From Cytophagales bacterium (GTDB lineage Bacteria; Bacteroidota; Bacteroidia; Cytophagales; 172606-1), in assembly GCA_030446715.1 (NCBI GenBank), contig JAUJMU010000001.1, positions 597,297 through 661,296 of the forward strand: a stretch of DNA of 64,000 bases. Direction: 5' to 3'. The position numbers and the translations under genes are program-made. The notes under the pieces are model-generated. The model did not search any database and was not told where the DNA came from. It saw nothing but the letters and a program-made list of their open reading frames with translations. Below are positions 21,501 through 31,212 of the stretch, piece by piece (position 1 is the first letter of the stretch; each line of letters begins with the position of its first letter).

Positions 21501-23607
21501 CAATGCGCGGGAAATCACCGGCACCAGGTTTGCCGACCTTGCTCCCCCCTCCGAGCCGGCCAACGCGGATTTCCTGCGCAGTTTTATCCGGGCTGGTTAC
21601 CGGCTGGCCAACGCCGAATCTGTGGAAGTGGACCGGGCCGGAAACCTGAAATACTTCCTCAACAACCTGACCGGGATTACCCGTGGAGGGAATCTGATCC
21701 GCGCCTGGGGCACGCAGCGCGACATCACCGACCGCAGACGGGCCGAAGATGCCCTCCGCACCAGCGAAGAACGGCTCGAACTCGCCGTACGGGCTGCCGG
21801 CATTGGTATATTTGACTGGCACATTCCCGAAGGCACTGTTATTCTCACCGGGCAGGAGGAAAGAATTTTCGGCATGGCCCAGGATTCATTTGAAGGCACT
21901 CTGCAGGGGTGGATGGATTTTGTGCTGCCGGAAGATTATCCCGGATTGTGGCACCAGTTGCAGTCGGGCATGGACCGGCGCGACCCCGGATTATACGCGC
22001 AGTACCGGATCAGCAGAACGGACGGCGAGATCAGATGGCTGGAGGCAGTCGGCAAGTTCATTTATGACAAATCCGGCACACCCATGCGGGCAGTGGGCAT
22101 CAACGTAGACATTACCGGCCGTAAGCTGGCCGGGCAGGCACTGCGCGAAAGTGAATCGCGCTTCCGGCGGCTGTTTGAATCGGATATGGTCGGTATTCTC
22201 TTCAGCGACCGCACAGGTGTCGTTACGGATGCCAACAATGCTTTTCTGCACCTGCTGGGCTACACCCGCGAAGAGCTCAATGCCGGCCGGATCCGCTGGA
22301 AAGACATTACTCCCGCCGAGTACGCCACTCTGGACGAGGCAGCGGCTCAGGAACTGATTGCCAAAGGGCTGATTGCACCCTACGAGAAGGAGTACATCCG
22401 CAAGGACGGCTCCCGGGTGGCCGTGCTGATCGGGGCTACCCTGCTGAAGGAGGTCACTCCGGGCATTGCGGTAGGTTTCGTGCTCGACATCAGTGACCGC
22501 AAAAAAGCCCAGGAGCGGTTGCACCTGAGCGAAGAACGCTTCCGGCTGGTAGCAGAAGCTACCAACGAGGGAATCTGGGACTGGGAAATAAGCGCAGATA
22601 AAGTATGGCGCAACGAAGGATATTACAAGCTGTTTGGCTACGAGATCAGCGAGGCTGCCTCTGACTTTGAAAACTGGAAGATGCGGCTGCACCCCGAAGA
22701 TGCCGAACGGGTGAAAAGGGGCGTGGAAGAAGCCCTGCACAGTGACCGCGAAAACTGGTCGGATGAATACCGCATCGGGCGGTCCGACGGCACGTATGCG
22801 TATATTATGGACCGCGCCTGCATCCTGCGCGACAAGCAGGGGCGTCCCCTCCGGATGATCGGCTCCAAAATTGACCTCACCCAACTGAAGGAAACACAGT
22901 CAGCTTTAGAGCAGCAGGCCATTGAGCTGAAGCAGTCCAATGCTGATCTGGAGCAGTTTGCGTATATTTCTTCCCACGACCTGCAGGAGCCGCTCAATAC
23001 AGCAGCCAGCTTTGCCAAACTGCTCAGGCGGCGGTACGAAAATCAGCTGGATGATGATGCCAATGAATTCATCAACTTCATTACCGATGCAACGGACCGC
23101 ATGAAGGGGATTATCCGGTCGCTGCTGGAATATTCCCGGATTTCCTCCGATGGCAGGCAACTCACCCAGGTGCCGGTTGATAAGGTGCTGGAAGAAGTAC
23201 AGCAGAACCTGAAACAGCGGATCGCCGGATCAGGAGCCGTAATCCGGATAGGTATCATGCCCGGGGTGAGGGCCAACGAAGCCCAGATGCTGCAGTTGTT
23301 TCAGAACCTGATCGGCAACGCCGTTAAATTCCGGAGCAGTCAGCCACCGGAAATCACCATCCAGGCGGAGGAGCAGCCGGGTCACTGGCTTTTCAGCGTA
23401 GCTGACAACGGTATCGGCATGGACATGAAACACGCCGGAAAGAAGATATTTCAGGTTTTTCAGCGGCTGCATGCCCGTGATGAATACGAAGGAACGGGTA
23501 TTGGCCTGGCCATCAGCAAAAAAATCGTGGAGCGGCACGGCGGTACGATATGGGCTGATTCCCAACCCGGTAAGGGAACTGTCTTCTATTTTACATTGAA
23601 GAAATAG
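18574..23607 (+). CDS. giant multi-PAS sensor histidine kinase
   Basis: 1677 residues with about eleven PAS/PAC units and no transmembrane helix. Approximate starts are residues 15, 130, 275, 400, 530, 647, 777, 920, 1066, 1192 and 1319. A HisKA domain (phospho-accepting His1468 in SSHDLQEPL) and a HATPase domain (NLIGNAVKF, VADNGIGMDMKHAGKKIF, GTGIGLAISKKIVERHGG) end the protein. A short coiled coil (LRELNTGLERRVQERTAEL) precedes PAS 8. PAS 4-5 and PAS 6-7 look like a tandem duplication. There is no receiver domain; the single-domain regulator 180 bp downstream is the obvious partner. I start at MNNLQAGTS; a TTG 20 codons upstream is possible. Confidence 0.92.
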   Translation: MNNLQAGTSPLTGNPLQFAHTLLGELEEGVATLNHSNQITYCNAAFEQLVHKPAQAIYGFLLTDLFPDAGLPEILPVSGYRQQLAGYPGSPLSLQVVPIPAEGAPDAGGKLVILKKTADTTGSPLSPQLSGKILSAAPALVAVYEIASGGCMYVNQTAAHTLGYQPAEWTASGPDFAVSLLHPDDAARLIAGAGSVLRGLHAGETDQTGSRPDLPEFRIRHKNGDWKWLQVASIIPERDTAGRLQQVAVVLADVTDSRSTGEKMIRNEAMLARAQAAAGFGLWEYHVADSRMEWSDEMYRIYGYQPGEVEVSLQLYARVLHPEDCARFRQEVEQIIRDHRPYTAQRRIFRPDGTMRYLVSRTDLVKDEDGTLLKVIGFTVDVTDLQHARQELNEKGHFIGRITETTPDVLYIYDLKQQRNVYANRRLPEVLGFTPEEVQQMGDRFLALFTHADDFPKVREAMEKLALASDTEVVEVEYRIMDPQGNWHWFFDRTTVFSRDPDGSVRQVLGSSQDVTDRKKGAEELRYKNRLIGLILSGFPLVLSRISKDGILLEATGPGLRNMGLSENQPAGLNLLSQYPDIAPYIREVMKGNKATFLSEMEVEGEKKYFQNYYFYDQEQDCAVGFSVDVTEQKEAEEKLAESRRFIEQITSAIPQIIYVFDLIEGRNIYLNREVYTSLGYSPEQIATMGSRVLEELQPPEEREMVQRHFERVAVMPDQVHELEYRMKDAGGNWRWFYCRDILFKSTPEGKPWQVLGSTQDITARKRSEEELRFKNKIIEGILSNLPVILCRIDEEGVIRESVGAGLRQLGRQDGGIVGENVFTNPGYAGVSAYIRRVLQGGSITFVGHPVHQGKSFYFLNYYYFDPEQRMAVGFSLDISQQKETEEKLKRSEEQLRELNTGLERRVQERTAELTASEERYRAFVQQSSEAIWRFEFDGIRELDTSLPEDEQIDLIYRHAYLAECNDTMAQMYGYDNAREITGTRFADLAPPSEPANADFLRSFIRAGYRLANAESVEVDRAGNLKYFLNNLTGITRGGNLIRAWGTQRDITDRRRAEDALRTSEERLELAVRAAGIGIFDWHIPEGTVILTGQEERIFGMAQDSFEGTLQGWMDFVLPEDYPGLWHQLQSGMDRRDPGLYAQYRISRTDGEIRWLEAVGKFIYDKSGTPMRAVGINVDITGRKLAGQALRESESRFRRLFESDMVGILFSDRTGVVTDANNAFLHLLGYTREELNAGRIRWKDITPAEYATLDEAAAQELIAKGLIAPYEKEYIRKDGSRVAVLIGATLLKEVTPGIAVGFVLDISDRKKAQERLHLSEERFRLVAEATNEGIWDWEISADKVWRNEGYYKLFGYEISEAASDFENWKMRLHPEDAERVKRGVEEALHSDRENWSDEYRIGRSDGTYAYIMDRACILRDKQGRPLRMIGSKIDLTQLKETQSALEQQAIELKQSNADLEQFAYISSHDLQEPLNTAASFAKLLRRRYENQLDDDANEFINFITDATDRMKGIIRSLLEYSRISSDGRQLTQVPVDKVLEEVQQNLKQRIAGSGAVIRIGIMPGVRANEAQMLQLFQNLIGNAVKFRSSQPPEITIQAEEQPGHWLFSVADNGIGMDMKHAGKKIFQVFQRLHARDEYEGTGIGLAISKKIVERHGGTIWADSQPGKGTVFYFTLKK

Positions 23608-23750
23608 TATTTAAAGGGGATATTAATTTTGCTGAAAGGTGAATTTAATAATAGCTTTATGGCTTCGCGACCTTCGGAGCCGGGTTCTTTTCAAGGAAAA
23701 CACTCTTTTTGGGTCATTTTGCATCAGGAACCTAAAAGAATTTAAAGACT

Positions 23751-23758
23751 TATATTTG
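23751..23758 (+). promoter_or_regulatory. -7 box of the response regulator gene
   Basis: TATATTTG, exact TAnnTTTG, 28 bp before the ATG at 23787. It indicates that the regulator can be transcribed independently of the kinase. Confidence 0.55.
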
Positions 23759-23786
23759 CCGCAACCAGCAATTACTCAGAACCCAG

Positions 23787-24215
23787 ATGCCTTTGACCAA
23801 TACTGTTTTGTTGATTGACGACGACGAGATCAACAATATGATTTGCACCAAAATCATCAGCAAGAATGATTTTGCGGGAAATATTGTGGCCTGTTCCAGT
23901 GCACGTCAGGGACTCAAATACCTGGAAGAAGCGCAGGCTGACTCCGGAAAAGATATGCCTTCGGTCATTTTTCTGGACATCAACATGCCGGTGATGAACG
24001 GATGGGACTTTCTGGATCAGTACAGGCAGATGGCTCTGCTGCGGGATAAGAAGATCATTCTGATCATGTTGTCTTCCTCCTCTTCATCAAGCGACCTGAC
24101 CCGCGCAAAAAGTTACCCGCAGGTTTCTGACTACATTACCAAGCCCCTTACGGCCACGCATCTGCATCAGATAAGGGAAAAATTCTTCAGGCATCCAAAC
24201 GGCAGCAATGCATAG
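23787..24215 (+). CDS. single-domain response regulator (CheY-like)
   Basis: 142 residues, a receiver domain only. Acidic pocket residues are in LLIDDDEIN, the phospho-accepting Asp is in VIFLDINMPVMNGW, the conserved Ser is in IMLSSSSSSSD, and Lys is in DYITKPL. With no output domain it probably acts by protein contact or in a phosphorelay with the kinase upstream. Similar regulators often follow PAS kinases in Bacteroidota. It overlaps the cupin_5 gene by eight bases (ATGCATAG). Confidence 0.9.
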   Translation: MPLTNTVLLIDDDEINNMICTKIISKNDFAGNIVACSSARQGLKYLEEAQADSGKDMPSVIFLDINMPVMNGWDFLDQYRQMALLRDKKIILIMLSSSSSSSDLTRAKSYPQVSDYITKPLTATHLHQIREKFFRHPNGSNA

Positions 24216-24723
24216 CAACAGCTTTCCGGCGGAAGACTGGATCAGGAAATTAAACCTGCAACCTCACCCTGAAGGAGGCTACTACGCCGAAACCTACCGC
24301 AGTCCGGAAACTATTGCCGCGGCGCACCTGCCCGGCCGCTACACCGGAAGCCGTTCTTTTGCCACGGCTATTTATTTTTTGGTGAAAGGCGGCTCTTTTT
24401 CCTCCCTGCACCGCATTCAGTCCGACGAACTCTGGCACTTTTACGCTGGCAGCCGCCTCACCGTATATTCCATAGATCCGGAAGGAAATCTGGCGGAAAT
24501 TCTTCTGGGGTCAGATGCCGGAGCGGGAGAAACTTTTCAGGGCGTTGTGCCAGCCGGCTGCTGGTTTGGCTCTAAAGTACCTGACGCTGACGGCTACGCC
24601 CTTGTCGGCTGCACCGTAGCTCCCGGGTTCGACTTTGCCGATTTTGAACTGGCCGACCGGCAGGCCCTTATCCGGCAATTTCCCCAACACGCCGGAGTAA
24701 TCCGTTCTTTGACAAGAGAGTAA
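24208..24723 (+). CDS. cupin_5 (DUF985) family protein
   Basis: 171 residues of the cupin_5 family. Conserved motifs are LQPHPEGGYYAETYRS (residues ~17-32), TAIYFLVKGGSFSSLHRIQSDELWHFYAG (given here as two parts: TAIYFLVKGGSFSS and LHRIQSDELWHFYAG), and VVPAGCWFGSKV, ALVGCTVAPGFDFADFEL. The His/Asp/Glu positions suggest a metal or sugar-binding beta-barrel; the biochemical role is not settled. It overlaps the response regulator gene by eight bases, so the two are co-translated, though a functional link is unproven. Confidence 0.88.
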   Translation: MHSNSFPAEDWIRKLNLQPHPEGGYYAETYRSPETIAAAHLPGRYTGSRSFATAIYFLVKGGSFSSLHRIQSDELWHFYAGSRLTVYSIDPEGNLAEILLGSDAGAGETFQGVVPAGCWFGSKVPDADGYALVGCTVAPGFDFADFELADRQALIRQFPQHAGVIRSLTRE

Positions 24724-24789
24724 CCAGACAATTTTAAATTCTGAATTTTAGATTTTAAATGTGGATTTAATACTGACTCGGTGGCAGGT

Positions 24790-24813
24790 GGTCCAGGCGT
24801 GGACGCCTGAACC
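24790..24813. repeat. 24-bp REP-like palindrome
   Basis: GGTCCAGGCGT / ACGCCTGAACC around GG, one mismatch. Same family as 9668-9691. Confidence 0.7.
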
Positions 24814-24820
24814 AGTGCAC

Positions 24821-24858
24821 CTCTGCTGATTCAGGCGTCCACGCTTGAATCAGCAGAG
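24821..24858. repeat. 38-bp hairpin of the same REP-like family
   Basis: 18-bp arms with a single G-T mismatch around CC (arms begin CTCTGCTGATTC and end GAATCAGCAGAG). It separates the convergent cupin_5 gene and the gene ending at 24940 and may act as a bidirectional terminator. Confidence 0.75.
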
Positions 24859-24939
24859 TAAAGCAGTCCGCTGACCCTCAGTCTTGCGGCAGTAAAAGGA
24901 GAAAAATTAACCGAATAACCAATAACTACTTATCTCTCC

Positions 24940-25494
24940 TCAGGACCTGACCCGGATGCTCTCCATGATGGCTTGGGCAGTGGGTTGCCATTTGGCCTGC
25001 CCCTGCGCCGGACAGGTGAAGTTGAACACCAGAATCTTGCCGCCCTGCACTGTATACTGGATATATGAATACTGCCGTTTGGCACCGCCACTCCGCGGTT
25101 TGCCTTCCGGGTCCACGTCCGTTACTTCCGACACGAATTCAAACACGATAAACTCCCGGTCATTAATGGTGGCAATTTTATCCTGAATAAAGGTCACTTT
25201 GCCGTGCAACCCGGCAATGCTGCCTTTGTAGACGCCCTTCAGCATGGGCAGGTCCGCCTGACGCCACCGGGTTTCAGTCTGGTTGAAGCCGAAGTCCACC
25301 ACCCGGTCCGGATTGGTGTACATGGCCGTAGGGTGCCTGGCGGTCAGGTATTTGTCGGCGATTTCGTCGTCGGTCATCGGCCGGAAGCTTTTGGGAAGGG
25401 AAAGGGTTACTTCTTTGGTGATCTTTGTTTTCACCATTTTGCCCTCATCGGGTCCGCTCCAAAAGAGCAGAAGGCTTATCAGCAGGTAATTCAT
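24940..25494 (-). CDS. exported protein of unknown function
   Basis: 184 residues from the ATG at 25494 (MNYLLISLLLFWSGPDEGK), which gives a short signal peptide. The mature domain contains LSLPKSFRPMTDDEIADKYL, FGFNQTETRWRQ and the C-terminal FNFTCPAQGQAKWQPTAQAI, a pattern seen in secreted proteins with a PsbP/DcrB-like fold, though I cannot confirm membership. A longer upstream reading to 25614 lacks coding character. It is divergent from the riboswitch-led methionine operon. Confidence 0.7.
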   Translation of the reverse strand: MNYLLISLLLFWSGPDEGKMVKTKITKEVTLSLPKSFRPMTDDEIADKYLTARHPTAMYTNPDRVVDFGFNQTETRWRQADLPMLKGVYKGSIAGLHGKVTFIQDKIATINDREFIVFEFVSEVTDVDPEGKPRSGGAKRQYSYIQYTVQGGKILVFNFTCPAQGQAKWQPTAQAIMESIRVRS

Positions 25495-25638
25495 ATTGAG
25501 TAGCAGGACGTTAGTGTTCAGTAATGAGATTACAACGAAAAAGGGTACCCTTCTATTCGCACAGCCTGCAAATCTACGAAACCCCGGACTCAGGCAGATG
25601 GTCTGGCATGGCATAGCTAATTTCTCCTGGTGCTTTGA

Positions 25639-25668
25639 TTGGATTTCACCAAAACTTTCCTAAAATTG
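25639..25668 (+). promoter_or_regulatory. promoter of the SAM riboswitch-metY transcript
   Basis: TTG at 25639-25641, a 19-bp spacer, then TAAAATTG at 25661-25668 (7 of 8 matches to TAnnTTTG). Position and spacing suit transcription starting just before the riboswitch. Confidence 0.6.
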
Positions 25669-25703
25669 CAATATCAAGTCAATTACCCTCAAAGCGTAAT
25701 TGG

Positions 25704-25805
25704 TTTATAAAGAAGGAGGGAGAGAATAGGCTCTGCGAACTCCTGGCAACCTGCCCCTGAGGTAAGGTGCTAATTCCTACCTAAAGTAACTTTAGGAAAT
25801 ATAAA
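25704..25805 (+). ncRNA. SAM-I (S-box) riboswitch
   Basis: P1 pairs TTTATA (25704-25709) with TATAAA (25800-25805). Core elements GGCAACCTG and AAGGTGCTAATTCCT are the SAM-I signature, and P4 is a perfect CCTAAAG-TAA-CTTTAGG hairpin (25780-25796). It lies upstream of metY, metX and hom, so S-adenosylmethionine should lower their expression. The metY ATG is 247 nt downstream; a seven-T run at about 25839 could belong to a terminator, but I see no strong stem before it. Confidence 0.93.
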
Positions 25806-26021
25806 ATCAGTTACAACATGTATACTCCAGCCCATTCCGGTTTTTTTATACAGGCATTGTGGCCTGATGCATTCCCGTTGTCTGATTTCCCGGACAGGAT
25901 TTTTCGCTGCCGCCATCAGCTCCGCTTTCCTTCCATATAACCCATCATCCACCAGCGGGCCTGATCAGACACCTGCACTTCCGACTGACCATCTCTATAT
26001 CAACTTAAGTAGTTAACCTAA

Positions 26022-27374
<1,353 letters not shown>

Positions 27375-27378
27375 TAAT

Positions 27379-27487
27379 AGTCATAAGTCGCCAGTCGTAA
27401 GTGCTGAGTGGGCAGTTGGCAGGAGCCGCCGGCTTACTACCGGATGCTCCTTACAACTTAACAACTTACCACTGGCGACTTATGGCT
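27379..27487. repeat. metY-metX intergenic inverted repeat
   Basis: Arms AGTCATAAGTCGCCAGT (27379-27395) and ACTGGCGACTTATGGCT (27471-27487) pair with one mismatch. A hairpin here could attenuate readthrough from metY into metX. Confidence 0.65.
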
Positions 27488-27504
27488 TTTAAACAAAATG
27501 TCTT

Positions 27505-28557
27505 TTGAGAACAAAGTATTCAGAGGTCAGGGAGCCATTTACGCTGGAGTGCGGAGCGGTGCTGCCCGGTTTGCAGATCGCCTACACCACGGCGGGAACA
27601 TTGAACCCGGAGAAGGATAATGTGATCTGGATTTGCCACGCCCTTACCGCCAACGCCGACCCTACGGAATGGTGGCCCGGTCTGGTGGGGACTGGTAAAT
27701 TATTTGATCCGGCGGTGCATTTCATCGTATGTGCCAATATGCTGGGCTCCCACTACGGCTCTACGGGGCCGCTGTCGGAAAATCCGGCTACGGGTGAACC
27801 TTATTACCACCAGTTTCCGGAAGTAACCATCCGGGACATGGTCGGTTCCCTGGATTTGCTCCGCGTGGAACTCGGCATCCACAGGATTCACACCTGCATC
27901 GGTGGATCCATGGGTGGCCAGCAGGCGCTGGAGTGGGCCATTGTGCAGCCGCAGCTGATCGAAAACCTGGTGCTGATTGCCACCAACGCGCAGCATTCGG
28001 CGTGGGGAATCGCCTTCAATGAAGCGCAGCGGATGGCCATCGAAGTAGATTCTACCTGGCCCGAACGCAGTCCGTATGCCGGCCTCAACGGCATGAAAGC
28101 CGCCCGGGCAACAGCTCTGCTGTCTTACCGCAATTATGAGACCTACCTGAAGACCCAGACATCCTACGAACCTGAGCGCACGGACAATTACCCGGCTTCC
28201 TCTTATCAGCGGTATCAGGGGGAGAAGCTGGCGCGGCGCTTCAATGCTTTTTCGTACTGGATTCTGTCCAAAGCCATGGATTCGCACCATGCCGGCCGCG
28301 GCCGGGGCAGCGTAACTGCTGCTTTGCAGGGCATAAAATCACGTACGCTGGTCATTGGCATTGCGTCGGATGTGCTGTTTCCGGTGGAAGAGCAGCGGCT
28401 GCTGGCGGCTTACATTCCCGATGCCCACTACGAAGAGCTTGAATCGCTTTACGGGCACGATGGTTTTTTGATCGAATGTGACCAGATAACGGCCCATTAT
28501 CAGACATTTCTGAAAGCCTCTTTCCCGATTACCACCAGAAGAGACGTTGAATTTTAA
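27505..28557 (+). CDS. metX: homoserine O-acetyltransferase
   Basis: Alpha/beta-hydrolase that acetylates homoserine with acetyl-CoA. 350 residues with VIWICHALTANADPTEWWPG, CANMLGSHYGSTGP, the nucleophile elbow IGGSMGGQQALEWAI (Ser near residue 135) and the catalytic His in YGHDGFLIE. The open frame begins only at a TTG (27505). An ATG at 27498 in another frame encodes MSFENKVFR, and skipping one base near 27525 would join it to VREPFTLECGAVL, which is how homologs begin. So the 5' end may carry a one-base insertion, or the TTG start is used. The catalytic part is intact. Confidence 0.92.
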   Translation: MRTKYSEVREPFTLECGAVLPGLQIAYTTAGTLNPEKDNVIWICHALTANADPTEWWPGLVGTGKLFDPAVHFIVCANMLGSHYGSTGPLSENPATGEPYYHQFPEVTIRDMVGSLDLLRVELGIHRIHTCIGGSMGGQQALEWAIVQPQLIENLVLIATNAQHSAWGIAFNEAQRMAIEVDSTWPERSPYAGLNGMKAARATALLSYRNYETYLKTQTSYEPERTDNYPASSYQRYQGEKLARRFNAFSYWILSKAMDSHHAGRGRGSVTAALQGIKSRTLVIGIASDVLFPVEEQRLLAAYIPDAHYEELESLYGHDGFLIECDQITAHYQTFLKASFPITTRRDVEF

Positions 28558-28664
28558 ATTTTGAATGCTCAATGGAGCAAAACAAGTCATATTAGTTTAC
28601 TTACGGCTCGTTCAACCCTGAGCACGGGGCATTACGAATTTACCATATTAACTATTGTAAGCAC

Positions 28665-29909
28665 ATGAATGGATTGAAGATCGGCCTTTTTGGGTTTGGC
28701 TGCGTAGGGCAGGGACTCTACGATATCCTGAACCAGAACGAGGGTTTCCGGGCCGAAGTCGTAAAAATCTGCGTAAAAGACCCGCACAAGGCCCGTCCGC
28801 TGAGCGACAGCTACTTTACTTTTGACAAAGAGGAAATTCTTGGCAATCCGGAAATCAATCTGGTCGTGGAGCTGATCAACAATGCCGGTGAAGCTTACGA
28901 CATTGTGACCACCGCCCTGAAGCGGGGCAAAACCGTGGTGACGGCCAATAAGAAAATGCTGGCCGAGCACCTCGAGGAACTGGTAGCCCTGCAGGGGGAG
29001 TACGGCACGCCGCTGCTCTACGAAGCCTCCGTGTGCGGCAGTATTCCAATCATCCGTAATCTGGAAGAGTATTACGACAACGAACTGCTGCATTCCGTGT
29101 GCGGCATCATCAACGGCTCTTCCAACTATATTCTCTCCAAGGTATTCAGCGAAGGGCAAACCTACACTGCGGCGCTGAAGAAGGCGCAGGAACTGGGCTT
29201 TGCCGAAACTGATCCTACCCTGGATGTCGGCGGCTTCGATGCCCTCAACAAGTTATGTATCCTGGTGGCACATGCCTACGGACTTTTTGTGAAGCCGGAG
29301 GAAGTGTTCAACTTCGGAATTCAGTCCCTGTCGGCCCACGACTTTCAGTTTGCCCGCGAAAAAGGTCTGAAGATCAAACTGCTGGCTCAGGTGCAGAAAG
29401 TAGACAGCGGAACGGTTACGGCTTTCGTGATTCCGCAGCTGGTGCGGCCGGATGATTATCTGTACAATGTCGAAAACGAATACAACGGCGTAACGGTGCA
29501 GGCTGCCTTTGCCGACCGGCAGTTTTTCATGGGCAAGGGAGCCGGGGGACACCCAACCGGTTCGGCGGTGCTGTCCGACATTTCGGCCAGCCGTTACGCC
29601 TACCGCTACGAGTACAGGAAGCTGTCGCAGCACAAGAACCTGACGTACACGACCGCCGTCACGCTGGAAATTTACCTCCGCTACCACGACGAAGCGGATC
29701 TGGAACTGCTGCAGTTGGGTTATATTTCCGAGAAGTACAGCGGCCGCAACTTCCACTACGTCATCGGCGAAGTGTCGCTGGCGCACCTGCTGACCATCAG
29801 GGAAGAACTGGCCAGCCGTGACCTGTTCATCGCCAGCACCGGCCGCAAGGTAGAACCGGTGCGGGAGAAGGTATTGGTGGAGGAGGCTTTGCTGAGGCAG
29901 GTTATGTAG
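28665..29909 (+). CDS. hom: homoserine dehydrogenase
   Basis: NAD(P)-dependent reduction of aspartate semialdehyde to homoserine, the precursor for metX. 414 residues, not fused to aspartokinase. The nucleotide-binding site is GLFGFGCVGQGLYDIL (residues ~7-22); VVTANKKMLAEH and the catalytic region GFAETDPTLDVGGFDALNK with the adjacent lysine are present, and a C-terminal ~90-residue regulatory-like region follows. It probably shares the riboswitch-led transcript with metY and metX, although the 107-bp gap could hide a promoter. Confidence 0.95.
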   Translation: MNGLKIGLFGFGCVGQGLYDILNQNEGFRAEVVKICVKDPHKARPLSDSYFTFDKEEILGNPEINLVVELINNAGEAYDIVTTALKRGKTVVTANKKMLAEHLEELVALQGEYGTPLLYEASVCGSIPIIRNLEEYYDNELLHSVCGIINGSSNYILSKVFSEGQTYTAALKKAQELGFAETDPTLDVGGFDALNKLCILVAHAYGLFVKPEEVFNFGIQSLSAHDFQFAREKGLKIKLLAQVQKVDSGTVTAFVIPQLVRPDDYLYNVENEYNGVTVQAAFADRQFFMGKGAGGHPTGSAVLSDISASRYAYRYEYRKLSQHKNLTYTTAVTLEIYLRYHDEADLELLQLGYISEKYSGRNFHYVIGEVSLAHLLTIREELASRDLFIASTGRKVEPVREKVLVEEALLRQVM

Positions 29910-30021
29910 AGAGACTGGAGAGGACAGTGGGAAATTTAATTTAAAAGTTATTTGCTCGGAGGTATAGAATTAATCTGATAAAAAGAGCAGTATTTACAGA
30001 TCAGAGTCACCAACATAACTT

Positions 30022-30092
30022 GTCATCCCGAAGGGATCTTCGCGGTGACCGATATTCTTTCCTTTGCGGCACGAAGATCCTTTCAGGATGAC
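30022..30092. repeat. inverted repeat, GTCATCCCGAAGGGATC family
   Basis: GTCATCCCGAAGGGATCTTCG (outer ends 30022 and 30042) pairs imperfectly with a 21-base arm at 30072-30092 that ends GGATGAC. This is a dispersed intergenic type in Bacteroidota genomes. It lies in the otherwise gene-free 29910-30252. Confidence 0.7.
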
Positions 30093-30138
30093 GTAAAGAG
30101 GATGGGTGGTGAATTTTCAAAGCGTAGTAAAAACAAAA

Positions 30139-30160
30139 AGTCCCTGACAGTGCAGGGACT
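30139..30160. terminator. bidirectional terminator between hom and the C-N hydrolase
   Basis: 8-bp stem AGTCCCTG / CAGGGACT with a 6-nt loop; T-rich tracts follow on both strands, stronger on the minus strand. Confidence 0.75.
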
Positions 30161-30252
30161 TTCTTATGTCAAAAACCCGGACTTCTTCCAGAATACCAGT
30201 ATCTGCTCTTTTGCAGCATCTCCTGTCTCCTATCTGAAATCTCCCGTCCGGT

Positions 30253-31128
30253 TTATATTTCAGAATCAATGTAACGCCTGGTCACCGAGCCGTAAGAATC
30301 AATGCGCCGGTCGCGGAGGAAGGGCCAGTGGGTACGGTAATGCTCGGTGTCGGAAAGCGTAAGTTCCTGCACGTGTACTTCTTCCCCTTCGTGGGATGCC
30401 TTGTACAGCAGCCTTCCGAACGGATTGGCAATGAAAGAACCTCCCCAGAACTGCATGTCACCTTCCCGGCCGGTCCGGTTCACCGATACCACGTGTACGC
30501 CATTGGCAACGGCGTGTGAACGCTGGATCGTTTGCCAGGCATCGTACTGCTCATTGTTGGTTGCTTCTTCCTGGTGCACCGACCAGCCGATGGCCGTCGG
30601 GTAAACCAGCAGTTCGGCACCCATCAGGGCCGTGATGCGGGCTGCTTCCGGGTACCACTGGTCCCAGCAGATGAGCACGCCCACTTTGGCGTATTTGGTC
30701 TCGAACACCCGGTAGCCTAAGTCGCCGGGCGTAAAGTAAAATTTCTCGTAATAACCGGGATCATCGGGGATGTGCATTTTCCGGTACTTGCCCAGGTACT
30801 TGCCATCCGCGTCCAGCACGGCAGTCGTGTTGTGGTAAACACCCTCGGCCCGCTTCTCGAACAGCGAAGCCACGATGACTACGTTCAGCTCCTTAGCCAG
30901 TGAACCCAGCGCATCCGTAGACGGGCCGGGAATCGGTTCGGCCAGCTTGAAGTTGTTATAATCCTCAACGTCGCAGAAGTACAGCGAACGGAACAGCTCT
31001 TGCAGACAAACGAGCTGGGCTCCTTTGGCGGCCGCTTCACGAATCTTGTCCTGAGCCTTGATCAGGTTCTCCCGGGGATCGGCACTACAGCTCATCTGCA
31101 CCAGACCGACTTTTACATTTTTTTGCAC
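30253..31128 (-). CDS. aguB: carbon-nitrogen hydrolase, probable N-carbamoylputrescine amidase
   Basis: Nitrilase-superfamily enzyme, 291 residues. The Glu-Lys-Cys triad is visible in CLQELFRSLYF (Glu ~44), YRKMHIPDDPGYYEKFYF (Lys) and VGVLICWDQWYPEAAR (Cys). The YYEKFYFTPGD and HRTHWPF-type C-terminus (HYRTHWPFLRDRRIDSYG) fit N-carbamoylputrescine amidases, which release putrescine, CO2 and ammonia in the agmatine route. No agmatine deiminase lies beside it, so the substrate is inferred from family likeness. It starts at a GTG. Confidence 0.85.
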   Translation of the reverse strand: MQKNVKVGLVQMSCSADPRENLIKAQDKIREAAAKGAQLVCLQELFRSLYFCDVEDYNNFKLAEPIPGPSTDALGSLAKELNVVIVASLFEKRAEGVYHNTTAVLDADGKYLGKYRKMHIPDDPGYYEKFYFTPGDLGYRVFETKYAKVGVLICWDQWYPEAARITALMGAELLVYPTAIGWSVHQEEATNNEQYDAWQTIQRSHAVANGVHVVSVNRTGREGDMQFWGGSFIANPFGRLLYKASHEGEEVHVQELTLSDTEHYRTHWPFLRDRRIDSYGSVTRRYIDSEI

Positions 31129-31212
31129 TGTTGGGCGTATGATCAGGTTTTGCTTGTTAAACTACGTTTGGGGCAGGGTTTCTCCCGGACCATCTTCATT
31201 ACATCACAACCG

